Shown one piece after another: positions 53,816 through 62,321 of a stretch of 64,000 bases of DNA. Numbering within the stretch: the first letter of the stretch is position 1; every line of letters starts with the position of its first letter. The DNA lies in the NCBI GenBank assembly GCA_039513195.1, contig JBCCRM010000006.1:118238-182237 (forward strand), read 5' to 3'. Both the position numbers and the translations under genes were made by a program. This DNA comes from Thermohalobaculum sp039513195. Lineage in GTDB: Bacteria; Pseudomonadota; Alphaproteobacteria; Rhodobacterales; Rhodobacteraceae. The notes under the pieces were generated by a model, which was given only the letters and a program-made list of their open reading frames with translations, did not search any database and was not told the origin of the DNA.

Positions 53816-54681
53816 TCTGGGACCTGCTCTTAGAGCCCTTCGCGGCCTATGGCTTCATGCGTCGGGCATTGATCGGATGCGTCGCTATCTCGGTCGGGGC
53901 GACGCCCATCGGCGTTTTCCTGATGCTGCGGCGGATGAGTCTGACCGGGGATGCCATGGCCCATGCCATCTTGCCCGGCGCGGCTGTCGGCTACCTGATC
54001 GCTGGGCTGTCGCTGACCGCGATGACAATCGGCGGGCTGATCGCCGGCATGGCCGTCGCGCTCTTCTCCGGCTTCGTCTCCCGCGCCACACCGCTGCGCG
54101 AGGACGCCTCGCTGGCCGCCTTCTATCTGATATCGCTTGCTGCGGGCGTACTGATCGTGTCGACGCGGGGTAGCAATGTCGACCTGATGCATGTGCTGTT
54201 CGGCACGGTCCTGGCGCTGGATGACGCGGCGCTGATCCTACTGTGCGCGATTGCGAGCGTCACGGTTCTGGTGCTGGCGGCGCTGTTCCGGACGCTGGTC
54301 CTGGAATGTGCCGACCCGCAGTTCCTGCGCTCGGTCAGCGGGCTGAGCGCAATCACGCATTTCACCTTCCTCGCGCTCGCGGTCCTGAACCTAGTGGGCG
54401 GCTTTCAAGCGCTTGGGACCCTGATGATCGTCGGCATCATGATCCTGCCGGCCGCGGCCGCACGTTTCTGGGCCGCCAGCGTTGGCGGTATGATCGCGGT
54501 CGCAGTGGTGGTCGCCATCGGCGCCAGTTTTGCGGGGCTGCTCCTCTCCTACCACCACAGTTTGCCATCGGGGCCAGCCATTATCCTGTCGGCAGGTATC
54601 GCCTACGCCCTCTCCCTTGTCTTTGGACCCGCCGGCGGTTTAGCCGGACGCTCCATGCCAACCAATCGTGCTGATACCTGA
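53812..54681 (+). CDS. znuB: Zinc ABC transporter permease
   Basis: A 289-residue ABC-3 family permease with about eight helices, starting at an ATGA overlap (GTG/ATG region at 53812). Conserved parts are RRMSLTGDAMAHAILPGAAVGYLI and TLMIVGIMILPAAAARFWA. It matches ZnuB/MntB-type channels that import Zn2+ or Mn2+; the Zur setting favours zinc. The gap to znuA is 13 bases. Confidence 0.92.
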   Translation: MIWDLLLEPFAAYGFMRRALIGCVAISVGATPIGVFLMLRRMSLTGDAMAHAILPGAAVGYLIAGLSLTAMTIGGLIAGMAVALFSGFVSRATPLREDASLAAFYLISLAAGVLIVSTRGSNVDLMHVLFGTVLALDDAALILLCAIASVTVLVLAALFRTLVLECADPQFLRSVSGLSAITHFTFLALAVLNLVGGFQALGTLMIVGIMILPAAAARFWAASVGGMIAVAVVVAIGASFAGLLLSYHHSLPSGPAIILSAGIAYALSLVFGPAGGLAGRSMPTNRADT

Positions 54682-54694
54682 AAGGACCACGCCC

Positions 54695-55768
54695 ATGTTC
54701 AATCGCAGAACACTTCTCGCCGCCTCGGTTGCGGCATTCGCCCTGACCGTCGCACCACAGGACCGCGCGCAGGGCGGCGAACCGATAGAAGTGGTGGCCA
54801 CCTTCTCGATCCTCGGCGATATGGTGACACGGATCGGCGGCGATCATGTTGCGGTGACGACGCTGGTCGGTCCCGACGGCGATGCGCATGTCTACCAGCC
54901 CACGCCAGCGGACGCCCGGGCGTTGAGCGACGCTGAGGTCTTGTTTGTGAACGGGCTGGAGTTCGAGGGCTGGATCGAACGGCTGGTCGATGCCTCCGAA
55001 TTCGACGGTTCGCGCATCGTCGCGACCGACGGCATTGAGGCGATCCCCTTCGAGGAAGAGGACGATCACCACGGTGGTGAAGAGCACGCCGAACACGGCG
55101 AGCATGACGACCACGCTGAACACGCAGAGCACGCCGAGGCAGAGCATAAAGAGGGCGAGCATGGGCACGATGAGCACGCCGAGGCGGATGGGCATGACGA
55201 CCACGCCGAGGCCGAAGGGCATCACGGGCATGACCATGGCGCCTTTGACCCACATGCCTGGCAGAGCCTCGCCAATGGTGAGATCTATGCGGGCAACATC
55301 GCGGCGGCCCTTGCTGCGGCCGATCCCGATAACGCTGCGACCTACCAGGCCAATGCCAAGGCCTACGTCGCCGAGATGCAAACCCTCGACGCAGAGATCC
55401 TGGCGCTGACAGAAGCGCTGCCCGAAGACAAGCGCACGATTGTGACCTCGCATGATGCCTTTGGCTATTTCGCAGCGCGTTATGCCTTGACCTTCGAGGC
55501 GCCCCAGGGCCTGAGCACCGAGAGCGAGGCTTCGGCCGCGGACGTTGCCGCGATAATCAGCCAGATCCGCGAGGAAGACATCTCGGCCGTGTTCGTTGAG
55601 ACGATCACCGACAACCGGCTCATTGAGCAGATTGCGCGCGAGACTGGGGCCAGAGTTGGCGGCACGCTTTACTCGGACGCGCTGTCAGGCGTGGACGGCC
55701 CGGCGGCCACTTACCTCGACATGATGCGCCACAACGCGACCACCCTGACACAAGCCCTCGGCAGCTAG
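54695..55768 (+). CDS. znuA: Zinc ABC transporter substrate-binding protein with long His-rich loop
   Basis: A 357-residue periplasmic cluster A-I metal-binding protein. The signal peptide is at about 1-28 (RRTLLAASVAAFALTVAP). Metal ligands are H65 in GDAHVYQPTP, H187 in FDPHAWQ and the His in VTSHDAFGYFA. Residues about 119-182 are a low-complexity loop of Glu, Asp, Ala, Gly and 18 histidines, much longer than in E. coli ZnuA; such loops buffer or deliver zinc. AAAGGA precedes the ATG. It is the fifth gene of the zur operon. Confidence 0.93.
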   Translation: MFNRRTLLAASVAAFALTVAPQDRAQGGEPIEVVATFSILGDMVTRIGGDHVAVTTLVGPDGDAHVYQPTPADARALSDAEVLFVNGLEFEGWIERLVDASEFDGSRIVATDGIEAIPFEEEDDHHGGEEHAEHGEHDDHAEHAEHAEAEHKEGEHGHDEHAEADGHDDHAEAEGHHGHDHGAFDPHAWQSLANGEIYAGNIAAALAAADPDNAATYQANAKAYVAEMQTLDAEILALTEALPEDKRTIVTSHDAFGYFAARYALTFEAPQGLSTESEASAADVAAIISQIREEDISAVFVETITDNRLIEQIARETGARVGGTLYSDALSGVDGPAATYLDMMRHNATTLTQALGS

Positions 55769-55794
55769 TCAAACTGCCAGCGGAGAACCGCACT

Positions 55795-56172
55795 ATGAAG
55801 GTAGCCTATGTCTTCGCGACAGATATGGCCGCGACCTACAAGCTCGCGACCATGATCTTGCCGCAACTTGAAGAGGATAAGCACGGCGTAGAGGTCGTGG
55901 GGATGTTCTTCTTTGACGACAACCTCTTCGCCCTGCGCAAAGGCGATCCGATCGGCGAACGTCTGGCCCGCATTTCCGCAGAGAAGAACATCCTCCTGAT
56001 GATCTGCGATCAGTGCGCGCTGCGGCGCAATCTGGCCGAGGGCGAGCTGCATCAGTGCGGCACAGGCGAAGTAACGCCCAAAGACGTCGTTCAAGGTGTT
56101 CATGCCGGCTGTTTCCCACAGCTCTACGCTGCACTGGCACCCGCCCAACCGGATCAAGTCATCACACTGTAA
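55795..56172 (+). CDS. DsrE-family protein
   Basis: A 125-residue DsrE/F-fold protein starting MKVAYVFATDMAATYKLATMILPQL, with VVGMFFFDDNLFALRKGDPIGERL and LMICDQCALRRNLAEGE. The CDQC pair and the later GTGEVTPKDVVQGVHAGCFPQLYAAL provide cysteines that could carry sulfur or bind metal. Family members work in sulfur relay or sulfur oxidation. Its location between znuA and a CobW GTPase, 26 and 20 bases away, suggests a zinc-related role that I cannot specify. Confidence 0.82.
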   Translation: MKVAYVFATDMAATYKLATMILPQLEEDKHGVEVVGMFFFDDNLFALRKGDPIGERLARISAEKNILLMICDQCALRRNLAEGELHQCGTGEVTPKDVVQGVHAGCFPQLYAALAPAQPDQVITL

Positions 56173-56192
56173 CGCCATTGATAGAGGAACCA

Positions 56193-57410
56193 ATGTCCGT
56201 AATCGACCAACGTCTACCCGTCACTGTGTTGTCGGGCTTCCTAGGCGCAGGCAAGACGACACTGCTCAATCGCGTTCTCAACAACCGCGATGGCCGCCGC
56301 GTTGCGGTCATCGTCAACGATATGTCCGAGGTCAACATCGACGCCGACCTCGTGCGTGCTGACACCGAACTCAGTCGCACCGACGAAACGTTGGTGGAGA
56401 TGTCGAATGGCTGCATCTGCTGCACGCTGCGCGACGATCTGCTGGCGGAGGTGCGGCGTCTGGCGGGGGAGGGGCGGTTCGACTATCTGCTGATCGAGTC
56501 GACCGGCATTTCAGAGCCTTTGCCCGTCGCCGCTACCTTCGAGTTCCGCGACCAGGAGGGCGACAGCCTCTCGGACGTCGCGCGTCTCGACACCATGGTG
56601 ACGGTGGTGGATGCCGTGAACCTGCTGCGCGACTATGCCAGCAAAGACTTCCTGCGCGACCGCGGTGAGACGTTAGGCGACGAAGATGAGCGGACCCTTG
56701 TGGATCTGCTGACCGATCAGATCGAGTTCGCCGATGTCGTGATCCTGAATAAGGTCGCCGACGCCGAGCCGCATCTGCTCGACGCCGCGCGAAAGATCAT
56801 CCGCAGCCTGAACGCCGATGCGAGCGTCATCGAGACCGACCATTCCGACGTGCCGGCTGACAGGATCCTCGACACCGGACTCTTCGACTTCGAGAAGGCG
56901 CATGAGCACCCATTGTGGTTCAAGGAGCTCTATGGCTTCGCAAATCATGTGCCCGAAACCGAGGAATACGGCGTCACAAGTTTTGTCTACCGGGCGCGCC
57001 AACCCTTCGAGCCGGAAAAGATCAAGAATTTGCTTAGTAGCGCGATGCCCGGCGTCATACGCGCCAAAGGCCATTTCTGGATCGCGACGCGTCCGGATTG
57101 GGTGGCGGAGTTCTCGCTCGCCGGGGTGCTCTCCTCGGTCAAACCGCTCGGCACCTGGTGGGCCGCCGTCCCGAAGGACCGCTGGCCAGATCACGAGGGC
57201 GCGCGGGCGTATATGCAGGCCCACTGGCGGGAACCTTGGGGGGACCGCCGCCAAGAGATCGTTTTCATTGGGGCAGGGATCGACTGGCCGGCGCTGAAGG
57301 CGCGGCTCGACGCATGCCTTGTGCCAGAGCACCGCGCTCCGGGTCCGGATGCGCTGCCCAACCTGCCGGATCCGTTCCCGGTCTGGCGGCATACGGAGGC
57401 TGCTGCGTGA
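56193..57410 (+). CDS. CobW/COG0523-family GTPase, putative zinc chaperone
   Basis: A 405-residue G3E GTPase. The P-loop is GFLGAGKTT (15-23), the metal-binding switch motif is CICC (C74, C76, C77 in SNGCICCTLRDDL), the DxxG/E-type LLIESTGISEP and the NKVAD base-recognition motif follow, and the C-terminal CobW_C domain is present (TSFVYRARQPF). Zur-regulated members (ZNG1, ZigA, YciC types) deliver zinc to client enzymes during starvation. An AGAGGA site precedes the ATG. It overlaps the DUF1826 gene by 4 bases. Confidence 0.92.
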   Translation: MSVIDQRLPVTVLSGFLGAGKTTLLNRVLNNRDGRRVAVIVNDMSEVNIDADLVRADTELSRTDETLVEMSNGCICCTLRDDLLAEVRRLAGEGRFDYLLIESTGISEPLPVAATFEFRDQEGDSLSDVARLDTMVTVVDAVNLLRDYASKDFLRDRGETLGDEDERTLVDLLTDQIEFADVVILNKVADAEPHLLDAARKIIRSLNADASVIETDHSDVPADRILDTGLFDFEKAHEHPLWFKELYGFANHVPETEEYGVTSFVYRARQPFEPEKIKNLLSSAMPGVIRAKGHFWIATRPDWVAEFSLAGVLSSVKPLGTWWAAVPKDRWPDHEGARAYMQAHWREPWGDRRQEIVFIGAGIDWPALKARLDACLVPEHRAPGPDALPNLPDPFPVWRHTEAAA

Positions 57411-58060
57411 CTTTTGCCCGTCGAATTGTGAGGAACGCTGCGGTGGGGGTCGGCGTCGCCAATGCGCCCGATGGTCTCGCCGCGATCCACCATCCAGGTT
57501 GCGCCGCTGCGATGTGGCGGCGCCAACCCTTGGCGAGTTTCCAGTCTTGGATCAACGCGCTCGAGCCCGCGCGGCTGCCGAAGGCGCGGGTGATCCTGCG
57601 GCCTCACATCGTGCGGGAAACCGCGCATCAGATCTGCGAGACCTGCGGCACACCCGGTTGTATCGAACGGGACAGGCTGATCGACGATGCCGCAGCTCTC
57701 GCCGATCTTTTTGCGAGGCTGATGCGCGCGCCGTTTCTTCGGCTGCGTTTTGATGTCGTGACGACCGACGCTTGCAGGCGTTTCCATATCGACACGGTGA
57801 CTGCGCGGCTGGTTTGCACCTATCGCGGCACCGGCACCCAATATGGCGTTTCCACCGACGGCGATGAACCGGAGCGAATCTTCACCGTGCCCACCGGCGC
57901 GCCGATCCTGCTGCGCGGCACGCTTTGGCCGGAGGGGCCCCGGTCCGGCCTCCTGCACCGCTCCCCACCGATCGAGGGCACGGGCGAGACCCGGCTGGTG
58001 CTGGTCCTGGACCCGATCGACGACCCGGATGAAGTGCCGGATGGCGCTTTGCTGCACTGA
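57407..58060 (+). CDS. DUF1826-domain protein
   Basis: A 217-residue protein with GTG start overlapping the CobW stop. Features include HHPGCAAAMWRRQPLASFQSWI near the start, a Cys cluster ICETCGTPGCIER (about 77-89), and FHIDTVTARLVCTYRGTGTQYG, then RSGLLHRSPPI, where His residues resemble those of a cupin or dioxygenase-like fold. DUF1826 genes are known to neighbour zinc-starvation CobW genes in proteobacteria. Function is unknown; a client or partner of the GTPase is plausible. Confidence 0.85.
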   Translation: MTFARRIVRNAAVGVGVANAPDGLAAIHHPGCAAAMWRRQPLASFQSWINALEPARLPKARVILRPHIVRETAHQICETCGTPGCIERDRLIDDAAALADLFARLMRAPFLRLRFDVVTTDACRRFHIDTVTARLVCTYRGTGTQYGVSTDGDEPERIFTVPTGAPILLRGTLWPEGPRSGLLHRSPPIEGTGETRLVLVLDPIDDPDEVPDGALLH

Positions 58061-58085
58061 AACCAAACAATGAGGGAGAAGCGAT

Positions 58086-59249
58086 ATGAAGACGCGTGCG
58101 GCCATTGCCTGGGAGCCCAACCGACCGCTGGAGATCGAGGAGATCGACCTCGAAGGTCCCAAAGAAGGCGAAGTTCTCGTCCGGATCGTAACGACCAGCC
58201 TCTGCCACACCGATGTCTTCACCTTGTCGGGCGAAGATCCAGAGGGGCTCTTCCCCTGTATCCTGGGCCATGAAGGCTGCGGTGTGGTCGAAGAGGTCGG
58301 CAAGGGCGTCACCTCGGTCGTCCCGGGCGACCATGTGATCCCGCTCTACGTGCCCGAGGACCCGGACTGCCCGTACATCAAGTCGGGCAAGACCAATCTG
58401 TGCCAGACGATCCGAAAGACCCAAGGCGCCGGCGTGATGCCGGATGGGACCTCCCGCTTTTCCTACAAAGGTAAACAGATCCTCCATTACATGGGGACCA
58501 GCACATTCAGCGAGTACACCGTTCTACCCGAAATCTCGGTGGCCAAGATCACCAAGGAAGCGCCGCTCTCCAAGGCCTCGGTGATGGGGTGCGCGGTGCC
58601 GACCGGCATCGGGGCCGTGCGCAACACGGCTAAGGTCGAGGCCGGGGCCAGTGTCGCGGTCTTCGGCCTCGGTGCCGTTGGCATGGCGGTGATCCAGGGC
58701 GCCGTGCTCAACGGCGCGTCACGGATCATTGGGATCGACATCAACACGTCGAAGTTCCCTCTGGCGAAAGCCCTCGGCGCGACCGAGTGCATCAACCCAA
58801 AGGACCATGCAGAGCCGATCCAGAATGTCTTGGTCGAGATGACCGACGGTGGGTTGGATTACACGTTCGAGGCCGTCGGGAATGTGGAGCTGATGCGCTC
58901 CGCCCTCGAGGCTTGTCACAAGGGCTGGGGCGAATGCACGGTGATCGGTGTGGCCGGCGCCGGGCAGGAGATTGCGACGCGGCCGTTCCAGCTCGTGACC
59001 GGTCGTGTCTGGCGCGGGACCGCCTTTGGCGGCGTTTTGGGCCGCAGCCAGTTGCCGGGCATGGTCGACGAGTGGTTGCGCGGGGATTTCAGCGTCGATC
59101 CCTACATCACGCACCACATGAAGCATGACCAGATCAATACAGCCTTCGATCTGCTGAAGGCGGGACAATCGATCCGCTCGGTCATCCATTTCCAACCGGC
59201 CGACACGATGACGGTGAACACCCTGCCGGGAGAGCTGGTTCCGGAGTGA
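58086..59249 (+). CDS. Class III alcohol dehydrogenase paralogue lacking two structural-zinc cysteines
   Basis: A 387-residue medium-chain dehydrogenase closest to S-(hydroxymethyl)glutathione dehydrogenase (FrmA/AdhI), which oxidises the formaldehyde-glutathione adduct. Catalytic-zinc ligands are intact: C40 (SLCHTDVF), H62/E63 (LGHEGCG) and C169 (MGCAVPTGIG). The cofactor site is VFGLGAVGMAV. The structural-zinc lobe normally has four Cys (CxxCxxCx7C); here the positions are D92, C95, I98 and C106 in EDPDCPYIKSGKTNLC, so two ligands are lost and structural zinc binding is unlikely. It is 25 bases downstream of DUF1826 as the last gene of the zur operon, consistent with a zinc-sparing substitute. 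Confidence 0.9.
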   Translation: MKTRAAIAWEPNRPLEIEEIDLEGPKEGEVLVRIVTTSLCHTDVFTLSGEDPEGLFPCILGHEGCGVVEEVGKGVTSVVPGDHVIPLYVPEDPDCPYIKSGKTNLCQTIRKTQGAGVMPDGTSRFSYKGKQILHYMGTSTFSEYTVLPEISVAKITKEAPLSKASVMGCAVPTGIGAVRNTAKVEAGASVAVFGLGAVGMAVIQGAVLNGASRIIGIDINTSKFPLAKALGATECINPKDHAEPIQNVLVEMTDGGLDYTFEAVGNVELMRSALEACHKGWGECTVIGVAGAGQEIATRPFQLVTGRVWRGTAFGGVLGRSQLPGMVDEWLRGDFSVDPYITHHMKHDQINTAFDLLKAGQSIRSVIHFQPADTMTVNTLPGELVPE

Positions 59250-59902
59250 GGTAGCCGTTTACCAGAAAGCGTGCGCAGGCGATGGCGTGTGCGCGCGCCA
59301 CACGGCAGCCCGTGGCGGCGCACTCTACGATCGCGGCGGACGCATTGCGAGACTTCAGTGGCCCAGTTTCCTTTGGCGGGGACCAACGCTCTCTCTCCGG
59401 TGATCCACAGGGGAGGGCGCGTGCCGCGCTGTCCCGTCGCCATGGCGCACGCAAAGGGAAGCTGCAACGCGGCCTTTTCAGCGTACATACCGATCACATC
59501 TGAGCGTTGGGAAATGGATCTTCCCAGATTGGCCGCTGAACCATCCCCGTTATCGCGCCGGCGCGCTATCCTGGCGGGTTGGTACGCCGCGCCGAGCGTG
59601 CCGCCCTCCCAATGCTTTCGGAATGCCATGGAGCCGTAGGCCGGGAGCGTTTGCAGCGCTCATGCCAGCCGGAGGATGTCTCCCTCCCGCCGCGAGTGGT
59701 CTTCGTTGGTTTTGATAGCGCGGACGGAGCGTCGTCCCGCGGGTCGGCGTCTCACGCCTCCAAAAGGCGGTCAGCGGCGGATCCTACCCAACCATGTCGC
59801 CGCTGTCGGTGAGCCGCGCCTTCGATGTCGCATTCTGCCGCGTTCATCTCGCAGGTTTTCGTAGGCTGAAACAAAGGCGTTGGCGGGGTCGATTTGGACG
59901 AC
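59250..59902. other. Long intergenic region, no convincing gene
   Basis: About 650 bases between the dehydrogenase and the first SDR gene. Several frames of 60-120 codons are open but are Arg/Ser/Pro-rich with no motif. The first 50 bases have no clear terminator hairpin with U-run. No second Zur-box-like palindrome is seen here. Confidence 0.4.
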
Positions 59903-60622
59903 ATGACGGGAAAAACGGCGCTCGTGACGGGGGCCGCTGGAGGGATCGGGGCGGCCATCGTCGCCGCCTTGAGAAATGCAGGGGCGACCGTCTGCGGGAC
60001 CGATCTGTGCGCCAGCGAGGCCGATCACGTGATCACTGGGGACCTGACCGATACGGTATTCTGCGACACCCTTCCGGGTCGGTGCACCGAGATGATGGGG
60101 CGCCTCGACATCCTCGTCAACAATGCCGGCGTCATCACGCGCGGCAAGATCACGGACGCAACTGACGAGGATTTCGCACGGTCCATCGCGATAAATGTCG
60201 AAGCGCCCTTCCGGCTCTGCCGCGCGGCCATCCCGATCATGGCCGAGGCCGGTGGAGGCGCCATCGTAAACGTCGCCTCGTGCTGGGGTCTCCATCCGGG
60301 CCCGAGCCATCCGATCTATGTGATGTCGAAGGCCGCTGTCGCCTCGCTGACGCAATGCCTCGGTATCGATCACGCGCATCAGAAAATTCGGGTAAACGCC
60401 GTCTGCCCGAACGAGGTGAATACGCCGATGATCCGGACTGGCTTCGCGGCGCGCGGGCTTGACCCGGATCGCGCAATCGAGGAGCTCGACGCGTCGGTCC
60501 CGCTCGGCCGGATCGCGGAGCCCGAGGATATCGCCGATGTCGTCGTGTTCCTCGCTTCCGATCGGGCACGCTATCTCTGCGGCGCGCTGATCGAGGCCAG
60601 TGGCGGCAAGTCGGTGGGATGA
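59903..60622 (+). CDS. Short-chain dehydrogenase/reductase
   Basis: A 239-residue classical SDR. TGAAGGIG (TGxxxGxG cofactor motif) is at residues 7-14, DILVNNAGV (NNAG) near 71, SCWG contains the catalytic Ser region, and YVMSK (YxxxK) is near 140, with VNAVCPNEVNTPM after it. ATG 59903 is chosen over an in-frame TTG at 59894. The substrate is unknown. The stop overlaps the next SDR gene in ATGA, so the two form a pair. Confidence 0.92.
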   Translation: MTGKTALVTGAAGGIGAAIVAALRNAGATVCGTDLCASEADHVITGDLTDTVFCDTLPGRCTEMMGRLDILVNNAGVITRGKITDATDEDFARSIAINVEAPFRLCRAAIPIMAEAGGGAIVNVASCWGLHPGPSHPIYVMSKAAVASLTQCLGIDHAHQKIRVNAVCPNEVNTPMIRTGFAARGLDPDRAIEELDASVPLGRIAEPEDIADVVVFLASDRARYLCGALIEASGGKSVG

Positions 60623-61353
60623 CGGCCTGGACCGAGAAAGTGGCGCTGGTCACCGGCGGACGCTGCGGGATCGGCGCAGCCATCGCCGCCGCCTTGTCGT
60701 CTGGCGGTGTCCGCGTCTTCACCGCGCAGCGTGGCGACGATCCGGTCTACGAGAGCCTCCGCGCCGACTTCCTCGACCCTGCCGCGCCGGAGCGCGTGGT
60801 CTCTGAAGTGATCCGGCGCGCCGGGTGCCTCGACATCCTCGTCAACAATGCCGGCACGATGCGGGAGGGCACGGTCCTGGAAACCTCCGACACCGATTGG
60901 GCGGAAACCCTTCACCTGAACCTCACGCTGCCGTTCATGCTCATCCGGCGCGCGCTGCCGGAGCTGATCCAACGGGGGGGCAGCATCGTTAACATCGGCT
61001 CGATCGAGGGCCTTGGATCGAACCCGCGGCACCCTGCCTATTGCGCGTCGAAGGGTGGTCTCCATGCGCTGACGCGGGCGGTTGCGGTCGATCACGGCCC
61101 TGATGGCGTGCGGTGCAACGCGATCGCACCTGGCTGGATTGATACGGAGCTGAACACCGCATTCATCGAGAGCCTCGGCGATCCGGAGACGTTCGGAGCT
61201 TCGATCGGCCGGATCCACCCGGTCGGCCGAACCGGCAAGCCCGAGGAAGTCGCGAGCCTCGCCCGCTGGCTCGTTTCGGACGAGGCGAAGTTCGTCACCG
61301 GGCAGGTCTGGACCGTCGACGGCGGGCGGATGTCTCAGCTAAGCCTGCCGTGA
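60619..61353 (+). CDS. Short-chain dehydrogenase/reductase
   Basis: A 244-residue classical SDR coupled to the preceding one. Its cofactor motif is TGGRCGIG, then DILVNNAGTM, NIGSIEG (catalytic Ser) and YCASKGG (YxxxK), with IAPGWIDTEL and VTGQVWTVDGG at the end. The two SDRs are clearly paralogous in layout yet diverged, and may catalyse successive or heteromeric steps on a related sugar or acid. Substrate unknown. Confidence 0.92.
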   Translation: MTAWTEKVALVTGGRCGIGAAIAAALSSGGVRVFTAQRGDDPVYESLRADFLDPAAPERVVSEVIRRAGCLDILVNNAGTMREGTVLETSDTDWAETLHLNLTLPFMLIRRALPELIQRGGSIVNIGSIEGLGSNPRHPAYCASKGGLHALTRAVAVDHGPDGVRCNAIAPGWIDTELNTAFIESLGDPETFGASIGRIHPVGRTGKPEEVASLARWLVSDEAKFVTGQVWTVDGGRMSQLSLP

Positions 61354-61552
61354 TCGCTCGGGCTAAGGAGGGGGCGGCCTAGGCGCCTGGCAGGTTTCCA
61401 GGAACGACCGGCGGAACGAAGTGCTTTTGTTCCGCCTTACCTCGTCCGACCTTGATCCCATGAATGCGTCGTCGGTGACGTATTCCGGAGCCGTGAAGCC
61501 GAACCGTGGCTGGGATTGGGCCGCTTAGTTCCGCCTGCGCGGACGACGCCTC

Positions 61553-61921
61553 TCATTCACCGTCGCAGCGCGTGAATGGGCCGTTCGAGAGGAGGAAGTC
61601 CCAGCGCAAGCTGAGAGCGGCCCCAGATAACTCCATTCCCAGGATGTACCCACGGACCGCATCTTCGCCGCATTGCGCGTGAGCTCCGGTGAATGCGCCA
61701 TCCTCGCGGCTCTGGATTGGAAACCAGGTGAGGCGGCACCAGACCGGACCATGTCTCATCCATTCCGAGCTGATCTCAAAGGGTGCAGCCAACACCGTTC
61801 CGCCGGGCTTGATTGGCGTGCGGTCGCATTGCTCCGGCGTGCCCCAAGTCCCATAGAACGGCTCGCGCTCATCGGCGGCGACGGGAAAGGCGAGCAGAGC
61901 GATCAAAACAGCATAGCGCAT
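61553..61921 (-). CDS. Small secreted protein of unknown function
   Basis: A 122-residue protein with a short signal peptide (MRYAVLIALLAFPVAA) and a mature part starting DEREPFYGTWGTPEQCDRTPIKPGG. Four cysteines in the mature part (EQCDR, WCRL, AQCGE and RCDGE) could form two disulfides. FYGTWGTPEQC resembles small periplasmic proteins found sporadically in Rhodobacteraceae, without assigned function. An in-frame ATG 8 codons upstream exists, but the shorter start gives a better signal peptide. Confidence 0.7.
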   Translation of the reverse strand: MRYAVLIALLAFPVAADEREPFYGTWGTPEQCDRTPIKPGGTVLAAPFEISSEWMRHGPVWCRLTWFPIQSREDGAFTGAHAQCGEDAVRGYILGMELSGAALSLRWDFLLSNGPFTRCDGE

Positions 61922-62321
61922 TGAGACTGGGTAGCGGTACTGCAAGCCATGCGCCAGTGACTTTACTTTGATCGGGCAGCGCAGAGTTGTCGACGCACGC
62001 GTGTCTTGAAACCGACGCCTTTTGAGATCGGGCCGGCCGTCAATGTCAGATGGACGTCAAGCAGCCGCGGCACCGGGTTCGGCCTGCTCGGCAGCCGACA
62101 TCTGCACCGAGCCCAGGCGCCCGTTCAGTGCGACCAGGCCGGTCACCGATTTTATTGTGACTGCTGATCAAGAATGATTGAGGCCTGTGTGACCGACAGC
62201 TTCCAGCGCTTAGTCTTATATCCGGGCTACGGCGGTTCGTTCTCTCCCGTTGGCTCACAAGGGTGCGGCGGCGGGTGGAACGTGCGTCTTGAAATCAACC
62301 GAGGTAGGGAAGGACCCCTCC
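61922..62321. other. Divergent intergenic region
   Basis: About 400 bases between the divergently transcribed secreted-protein gene and the DUF3179 gene. No gene is recognised. AT-richer sequence at about 62145-62225 (TTTTATTGTGAC, CTTATATCC) is a likely promoter area for the DUF3179 gene. Confidence 0.35.
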
